NCBI GenBank assembly: GCA_012797915.1
Contig: JAAZOE010000275.1
Span: 1 to 9,778 of the forward strand
DNA length: 9,778 bases
Direction of reading: 5' to 3'
Origin: Candidatus Zixiibacteriota bacterium
Lineage (GTDB): Bacteria; Zixibacteria; MSB-5A5; GN15; JAAZOE01
In this document: in pieces, positions 5,553 to 9,778 of the stretch
Numbering within the stretch: position 1 is the first letter of the stretch
Layout of the letters: each line of letters begins with the position of its first letter
Notes under the pieces: generated by a model
Database searches by the model: none
Seen by the model: the letters and a program-made list of their open reading frames with translations, nothing else
Told to the model about the DNA's origin: nothing
Made by a program: the position numbers and the translations under genes

Positions 5553-5565
5553 AAGAAGGTGGGGA

Positions 5566-8061
5566 ATGCATAGGATAATATATCGATTCGTTGTCCCGGC
5601 CGTCATCGTCCTCCTGGCGCATCCGGCGTATGGATGGAAGATGTTCTCGGCCACTCCGGCCGATTCCGTCCAGGGAAGACTTTTGGGCAGCGCCTTCGTG
5701 GATATCCTCTATCACGAAGGGGTCCTTTGGACCGCCAGCGGGGCGGGGTTGGGATATTCCGGCGACATGGGGGTCACCTGGAAGACGCTGACCACCGATT
5801 CCGGGCTGAATGCCAACGAACTGTCGGCCATGTTCGGACGGACCAATCAGATGTGGGTGGCCGGGTCGCATACGCAGATGTATTTAGGAGTCAATTATCC
5901 GTTCGGCGATGGATTCAACATCAGCACCGATTCCGGTCGGACCTGGACCTCCTCCACGCCGACAGAGGCCTCGAGCTTCGCCATGCTGGCCTACGATATC
6001 ACCGGCGACGACAGCAACACCTATGTCGCTTGTTTCCACGGCGGCATGATCGTTTCCCGCGATCAGGGCCAGACTTGGAATCACCTGTTCTATTCGCCGT
6101 CCGACTCCAACGATTGGGTGGCCGACAGCTGGGTTGATCAGGAAACCGGGCGGTACTATTGCTGCGCCGTCGATTCCCTGCGAAACGATACCGCCGTTGT
6201 TTGGGCCGGATCGGCCGGCGGCCTGCAGTCGTTCTTATATCTTCCCAAACGGGACAAACTGGGCAGCAGCCGGATCTACAGCGTTCTCACCGACAGTTTG
6301 GACAGCAATGTCATCTATCTGGCCGGAAACGGCGGCGTGACCAAAACCGATACGCTGATCGGCACCTTCTACACCAGCGATACCGCCAACGGCCTGCCCG
6401 CCCATGAAGTCAGAAAACTATGCAAGTTCGGCGGCCGGATTTGGGCGGCCGTGTTTAACCCGGCCGATTCGAGCGGGCTGGGACTGTACAGCATCTCGCC
6501 GGACACGTTCGAATCCAACCGGGACGATGCGTGGCGGCAGGAAAACGCCGGCCTCTTTGAAGGACCCGACGGCGGGGTCTACGATTTTAAAAACCACCTT
6601 GATGTCGACTTCTATATTGCCGCCGGCGACAGCGGCGCCTATCGATCCGCCGACAGCGGCCGGACCTGGACCAGGTTCTTCGTCGATTCCTCCGACATCA
6701 GCCTTGCCTCGCCGCGCAACCAGGTCTATTCCATCGATGTCGACGGCGACAGCCTCTTCCTGGGCACGAAAGCGGGCCTGGTGGCGGCCTCGTTTACCGC
6801 GCCGTTTACGATAACCGGCGATACGATGATTACCTTCCCGGAAACCGATTCCACCGGATCGTTCGTCTCGTTCGTCCGCCATCATACCGGGACACGGACC
6901 TTCACCTGGGCGGGGGTGTCCCCCCTGACGGAAGACGGTCAGGCCAATGTCCTGTTCAAGTCGGCCGACAGCGGTTCCTACTGGGCGACCCTGTTCACCC
7001 CCGGTCAGAACGGGACGACAGTCTATGACATCCTCGCCCGTGATTCCGTCTCCTATCTGGCGACCTCGATTGGACTGTTCGCCAACCGAAATACGCCCTC
7101 GACCCTGCCGGAGTATACGGTCGAATACCAGGTGGCCGATGCCACCACCGGGTTGACTTTGACCAATCAGGAATTCCGGTCGGTCGCCTATGCCGCGCAC
7201 CGATTGTACACCGGGACCACCGGCGGATGCGCCTATCGGGTCTCCAACAACAACTGGCGCGTCTTCATCGCCAATCCCGATCCCCGCAAACACGACGTCG
7301 CCTACAACCGCACCCATGCCAATTCCGGCCTGTCCGGCGACTGGGTGGTGGCGGCGATGGTGCAATCGTATCACGACACCGCCGTCGTCTGGGCCGCCTG
7401 CCGCCGGGTGCCGGATACCTCCGACCAGGCCAACGGCGTTTCCTTCAGCAAGGATTTCGGCGCCTCCTGGCAGACCGTTCTGCCGCAACTGCAGGTCTGG
7501 AATTTCGCCTATGACCAGAGCGGCACGGTCTATGCCGCGGCGACCGAGGGATTGTACTCCGCCGAACCTCCCTGGACGACCTGGACGCGGGCCGACATCA
7601 TCGACCCCATTTCCGGGGACACGCTGGTTTCCACGACCGAGATTTATGCCGTGGAGGTGGCCGACAGTGTCTTGTGGGTGGGGACCGGCTCAGGCCTGGC
7701 CCATCGTCCCCTCGATAATCCCGATGCCTGGGAGGTCATCCGGGTTTTCAAGCCGGTGGAAAGCGCCGACGAGGTTTTCGCCGCGCCGGTGCCGTTCTCG
7801 CCGCTCAACAACAGCGGCCGGCTGACCATCCATTATCGCGTCGATGCCTCCGCGGACGTCACCGTTGAGATTTATGATTTCGCCATGAATCTGGTCAAAA
7901 CCGTGGCCGAGGACAAATCCCGCGCCGGAGGGAGCGAGTATTTCGAGACTTGGGACGGGTACAACGAGGACGGCGACATGGTCGCGGTCGGGATTTATTA
8001 TTTCAAGATAACCTTTTCCACCGGCGATGTGCGTTGGGGCCGGCTGGCGATCATACCGTAA
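5566..8061 (+). CDS. Secreted Asp-box beta-propeller protein with C-terminal FlgD-like/type IX-like domain
   Basis: 831 residues from ATG 5566, with AGAAGGTGG just upstream. The N-terminus has a signal peptide: basic start, hydrophobic FVVPAVIVLLA, probable cleavage after AYG (23). The body (about 30-730) is beta-propeller, with six Asp-boxes of the form S-x-D-x-G-x-x-W: 65-72, 120-127, 164-171, 361-368, 466-473 and 628-635. Blade-like segments such as LWTASGAGLGYS, MWVAGS, VLWVGTGSGLAHR resemble two-component-regulator-type propellers. The spacing suggests two propellers. Residues about 735-831 form a FlgD-like Ig domain (VPFSPLNNSGRLTIHY, VTVEIYDFAMNLVKTV, WDGYNEDGDMVAVGIYYFKI, ending VRWGRLAIIP), as used for sorting or attachment in type IX-like secretion. 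No catalytic residues are recognised. Two PorV/PorQ barrels follow in the same operon, so it is likely a surface protein, either PorZ-like machinery or cargo. Confidence 0.88.
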   Translation: MHRIIYRFVVPAVIVLLAHPAYGWKMFSATPADSVQGRLLGSAFVDILYHEGVLWTASGAGLGYSGDMGVTWKTLTTDSGLNANELSAMFGRTNQMWVAGSHTQMYLGVNYPFGDGFNISTDSGRTWTSSTPTEASSFAMLAYDITGDDSNTYVACFHGGMIVSRDQGQTWNHLFYSPSDSNDWVADSWVDQETGRYYCCAVDSLRNDTAVVWAGSAGGLQSFLYLPKRDKLGSSRIYSVLTDSLDSNVIYLAGNGGVTKTDTLIGTFYTSDTANGLPAHEVRKLCKFGGRIWAAVFNPADSSGLGLYSISPDTFESNRDDAWRQENAGLFEGPDGGVYDFKNHLDVDFYIAAGDSGAYRSADSGRTWTRFFVDSSDISLASPRNQVYSIDVDGDSLFLGTKAGLVAASFTAPFTITGDTMITFPETDSTGSFVSFVRHHTGTRTFTWAGVSPLTEDGQANVLFKSADSGSYWATLFTPGQNGTTVYDILARDSVSYLATSIGLFANRNTPSTLPEYTVEYQVADATTGLTLTNQEFRSVAYAAHRLYTGTTGGCAYRVSNNNWRVFIANPDPRKHDVAYNRTHANSGLSGDWVVAAMVQSYHDTAVVWAACRRVPDTSDQANGVSFSKDFGASWQTVLPQLQVWNFAYDQSGTVYAAATEGLYSAEPPWTTWTRADIIDPISGDTLVSTTEIYAVEVADSVLWVGTGSGLAHRPLDNPDAWEVIRVFKPVESADEVFAAPVPFSPLNNSGRLTIHYRVDASADVTVEIYDFAMNLVKTVAEDKSRAGGSEYFETWDGYNEDGDMVAVGIYYFKITFSTGDVRWGRLAIIP

Positions 8062-8071
8062 GGGAGGCATC

Positions 8072-9043
8072 ATGAAGAAATCGACCATAGTAGTGATGGC
8101 CGCCCTGATGTTGGCGTCGGGGGTTTGGGCCGGAGACGATGGCAGCGGCGGACAACCGGGGGCGTTCCGGGAGGTGAAGCTGGGCGGACGGCCCGCGGCC
8201 ATGGGCGGGGCGTTTACCGCCGTGGCCTATGGCGGCACCGGCTGGCTGTACAATCCCGCCGGGATATCCCAGATGCGTAAGCCGGATGTCGCCTTTTCCT
8301 ACCGGGCGATGCATCTCGATCGACGGCTGGGATATGCGGCGGTGACCATCCCGGCCAAGGAGGCCGCCACTCTCGGGTTCAGCTGGATTTATGCCGGCAC
8401 GGCCTCGCTGGAAGCGCGCGATGTCCAGGGGTATGTCATTCCCGATCAGGATCTGGCCAGCCATCAGAATCTGGTCGGGGTGACCTTCGCCCGGACGTTC
8501 ATCCCGCAATTGGCGGCCGGCGCCCGCGCCTTTTATGTCCAGCATAACATCGGGGGGATCAACGCCTATTCCGTCGGCGTGGATATGGGCCTGTTGACGA
8601 AATTCGATCTGTCCAAAAGCGCCTTCGGCCGCATCGCGCCGCTGGTGCAGGCCGGGGTGGTGGTCGAGAATATCGGCGCCGCCTACAAATGGACCACGAC
8701 CAACTACTGGGCCACGCTGGGCCAGGAACGCGGCGCAACCTTCGATGAAAAATTCCCCGTAAACTATCGCCTCGGCGGAGCGCTGGTGCGGCCGGCGTTC
8801 GGTATGCTGGCGGCCGACGTGGAGATCAATTCCGCTTCGATCCTGAAGACCCATGTCGGGGCCGAATATCAGGTGTATCGGGAATTGATGCTGCGGACCG
8901 GACTGGACGATCTTCACCCGACCTTCGGCGCCGGGTTGTATAAACGATTCGAAACATTCGGCCTGTTCGTCGACCTGGCGTACCTGATGGACAAGCGGGG
9001 CGAAGGGGACGATGTTCTGGTATCCTTTGACGTGATGTTTTAA
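8072..9043 (+). CDS. PorV/PorQ-family outer-membrane beta-barrel protein
   Basis: 323 residues from ATG 8072, 10 bp after the propeller stop; its AGGGAGG site (8061-8067) begins at the last base of that stop codon, indicating coupling. A longer frame from GTG 8027 is rejected because it would precede the signal peptide. The signal peptide is KKSTIVVMAALMLASGVWA with cleavage near residue 20. The family signature follows: VKLGGRPAAMGGAFTAVA (35-52) and WLYNPAGISQM (58-68). The remainder is alternating amphipathic strands, and the C-terminal VLVSFDVMF ends in Phe, as outer-membrane barrels usually do. In Bacteroidota, PorV is a FadL-like barrel that carries type IX substrates to the PorU sortase, and PorQ binds PorZ. 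Which role applies here is not decidable from sequence, but the neighbouring C-terminal sorting-like domain fits a PorV-type partner. Confidence 0.9.
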   Translation: MKKSTIVVMAALMLASGVWAGDDGSGGQPGAFREVKLGGRPAAMGGAFTAVAYGGTGWLYNPAGISQMRKPDVAFSYRAMHLDRRLGYAAVTIPAKEAATLGFSWIYAGTASLEARDVQGYVIPDQDLASHQNLVGVTFARTFIPQLAAGARAFYVQHNIGGINAYSVGVDMGLLTKFDLSKSAFGRIAPLVQAGVVVENIGAAYKWTTTNYWATLGQERGATFDEKFPVNYRLGGALVRPAFGMLAADVEINSASILKTHVGAEYQVYRELMLRTGLDDLHPTFGAGLYKRFETFGLFVDLAYLMDKRGEGDDVLVSFDVMF

Positions 9044-9054
9044 GCGGGGTCCCA

Positions 9055-9778
9055 ATGACCAGACATGACATACGGTTATGGGCGGCGGGGGCCGTGATGG
9101 TTCTGGCGCTGGCGTCGCCGGCCGGCGCCGCGGTCGGCATGATCGAAATGCTGAATCTCTCCGGTGCCCGGCAGGTGGCGATGGGGGAAACTCCGGTGCT
9201 GACCGAGGTCGACCCGTTCAACCTGGAATACAACCCGGCGGCCATCGTCGGCCTGACCAAAGGACGGTTCGGATTCACCTACCACCGGGCCATCCAGGAT
9301 CGGGACAACAGCAGCCTGGCGATCATCTTCCCGGTCAAAACGGTCGACTGCGGCGTGCACCTGCGGTTGTCCAGCCTGGGGGATATCGAGGGGCGCGGTG
9401 AAATCCCCTCCAGCGAACCGGATTACCTGTTTTCGGCGCATGATTTTGCCGCCCGGCTATTCGCGGCTTTCAAACTGCGCCCGAACCTTCAGGCCGGGAT
9501 TTCGGCCGGATGGATGATGGAAAAGATCGACATCCATCGCGCCAACACGTTCGTTGTCGGCGCGGGGCTGCTCTACGGCTGGAAATACGGCGTGCAGTTC
9601 CACGCCGCGGCCGCCAATGTCGGCCCGTCGTTTACCTTCATTGCCGAAGAGCAATCGACCCCGGCAATCTACCGTGCCGGAGCGGGATACCACTGGCGCG
9701 ACCTGTCGGTGGCGGCCGATTACGTGAACATCAAGTCGGGCGAGGGTCATCTGCATCTCGGCGGGGAATACCTCCTGC
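9055..9778 (+). CDS. Second PorV/PorQ-like outer-membrane barrel (3' end outside window)
   Basis: ATG 9055 lies 11 bp after the previous stop, with a weak GGGG site; 241 codons run to the edge with no stop. The signal peptide is RLWAAGAVMVLALASPAGA, cleaved near residue 25. The N-terminal family block is present but altered: LSGARQVAMGETPVLTEVD (35-53) and LEYNPAAIVGL (57-67). LSSLGDIEGRGEIPSSEPD follows, resembling the PorQ-type loop, then repeated amphipathic strands (LQAGISAGWMM, YGVQFHAAAANVG, LHLGGEYLL). It is clearly related to the barrel upstream but diverged; the second Gly of the usual MGGA is Glu45. PorQ-like is my preferred reading, from the ARQVAMG start and loop, with moderate confidence. 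It is probably co-transcribed with the two preceding genes. Confidence 0.85.
   Translation, partial: MTRHDIRLWAAGAVMVLALASPAGAAVGMIEMLNLSGARQVAMGETPVLTEVDPFNLEYNPAAIVGLTKGRFGFTYHRAIQDRDNSSLAIIFPVKTVDCGVHLRLSSLGDIEGRGEIPSSEPDYLFSAHDFAARLFAAFKLRPNLQAGISAGWMMEKIDIHRANTFVVGAGLLYGWKYGVQFHAAAANVGPSFTFIAEEQSTPAIYRAGAGYHWRDLSVAADYVNIKSGEGHLHLGGEYLL

Larger units (their letters stand above)
5403..5565. other. Intergenic region before the propeller/barrel operon
   Basis: A 163-bp gap with no gene of its own. It contains nested direct repeats: GTACGG at 5435-5440 and 5444-5449, flanked by ATTGCCGA (5425-5432) and ATCGCCGA (5451-5458). A candidate promoter follows at 5459-5487, and a hairpin with a T-run at 5511-5552. 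The downstream frame is open from GTG 5467, but the residues before ATG 5566 are arginine-rich and precede the signal peptide, so they are treated as untranslated. Confidence 0.6.

Noticed and set aside
5467..5565. N-terminal extension of the propeller protein from GTG 5467
   Set aside because: The extra 33 residues are Arg-rich and would bury the signal peptide; ATG 5566 has a good ribosome-binding site.
6418..7488. 356-codon open frame on the minus strand inside the propeller gene
   Set aside because: Antisense to a gene with signal peptide, Asp-boxes and C-terminal domain in frame; the antisense translation is Gly/Arg-rich and featureless.
8051..9055. 334-codon open frame on the minus strand over the PorV-like gene
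   Set aside because: Antisense shadow; the plus-strand protein has a ribosome-binding site, signal peptide and family signature.

Overview
This is a GC-rich bacterial chromosomal window with a two-membrane, FCB-like character. Its right third encodes a secreted beta-propeller with a FlgD-like/type IX-like C-terminal domain and two PorV/PorQ-family outer-membrane barrels. That combination is typical of Bacteroidota and of uncultured FCB-side lineages (Zixibacteria, Latescibacteria, KSB1, Marinimicrobia and similar). I cannot name a species, and the lineage is inference from gene families only. I see no insertion sequences, phage genes, CRISPR arrays, rRNA or tRNA.

Layout. On the minus strand (1-1342), an FHA-domain protein is followed 3 bp later by a calcineurin-type metallophosphoesterase that runs off the left edge. 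A 111-bp divergent region (1343-1453), holding a 9-bp-arm inverted repeat and a candidate promoter, separates this pair from the plus-strand genes. These are a DusB-type tRNA-dihydrouridine synthase (1454-2452) and a LarC-like protein consisting only of the N-terminal half (2481-3200). A 236-bp gap with several palindromes leads into an electron-transfer flavoprotein alpha subunit (3437-4396) that has no beta-subunit gene next to it. A clear rho-independent terminator follows, then a short Ppx/GppA-type phosphatase (4470-5402).

A 163-bp gap with direct repeats, a candidate promoter and a hairpin plus T-tract precedes the last transcription unit. That unit is an 831-residue secreted beta-propeller protein with six Asp-boxes and a C-terminal FlgD-like domain (5566-8061), then a PorV/PorQ-family barrel (8072-9043), then a second PorV/PorQ-like barrel cut by the right edge (9055-9778). 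The three genes are 10-11 bp apart.

The left and middle genes look like housekeeping or signalling functions (phosphopeptide recognition, tRNA modification, electron transfer, polyphosphate or ppGpp metabolism) without an obvious shared pathway. The right-hand trio is the most coherent module. Propeller plus C-terminal sorting-like domain, with PorV- and PorQ-like barrels, recalls the PorZ/PorV/PorQ part of the type IX attachment complex of Bacteroidota, and may be a divergent form of it or a cargo-plus-barrel module. Other points worth a second look are the reduced LarC-like protein, the orphan EtfA with a structured upstream region, and the apparently leaderless dus gene.
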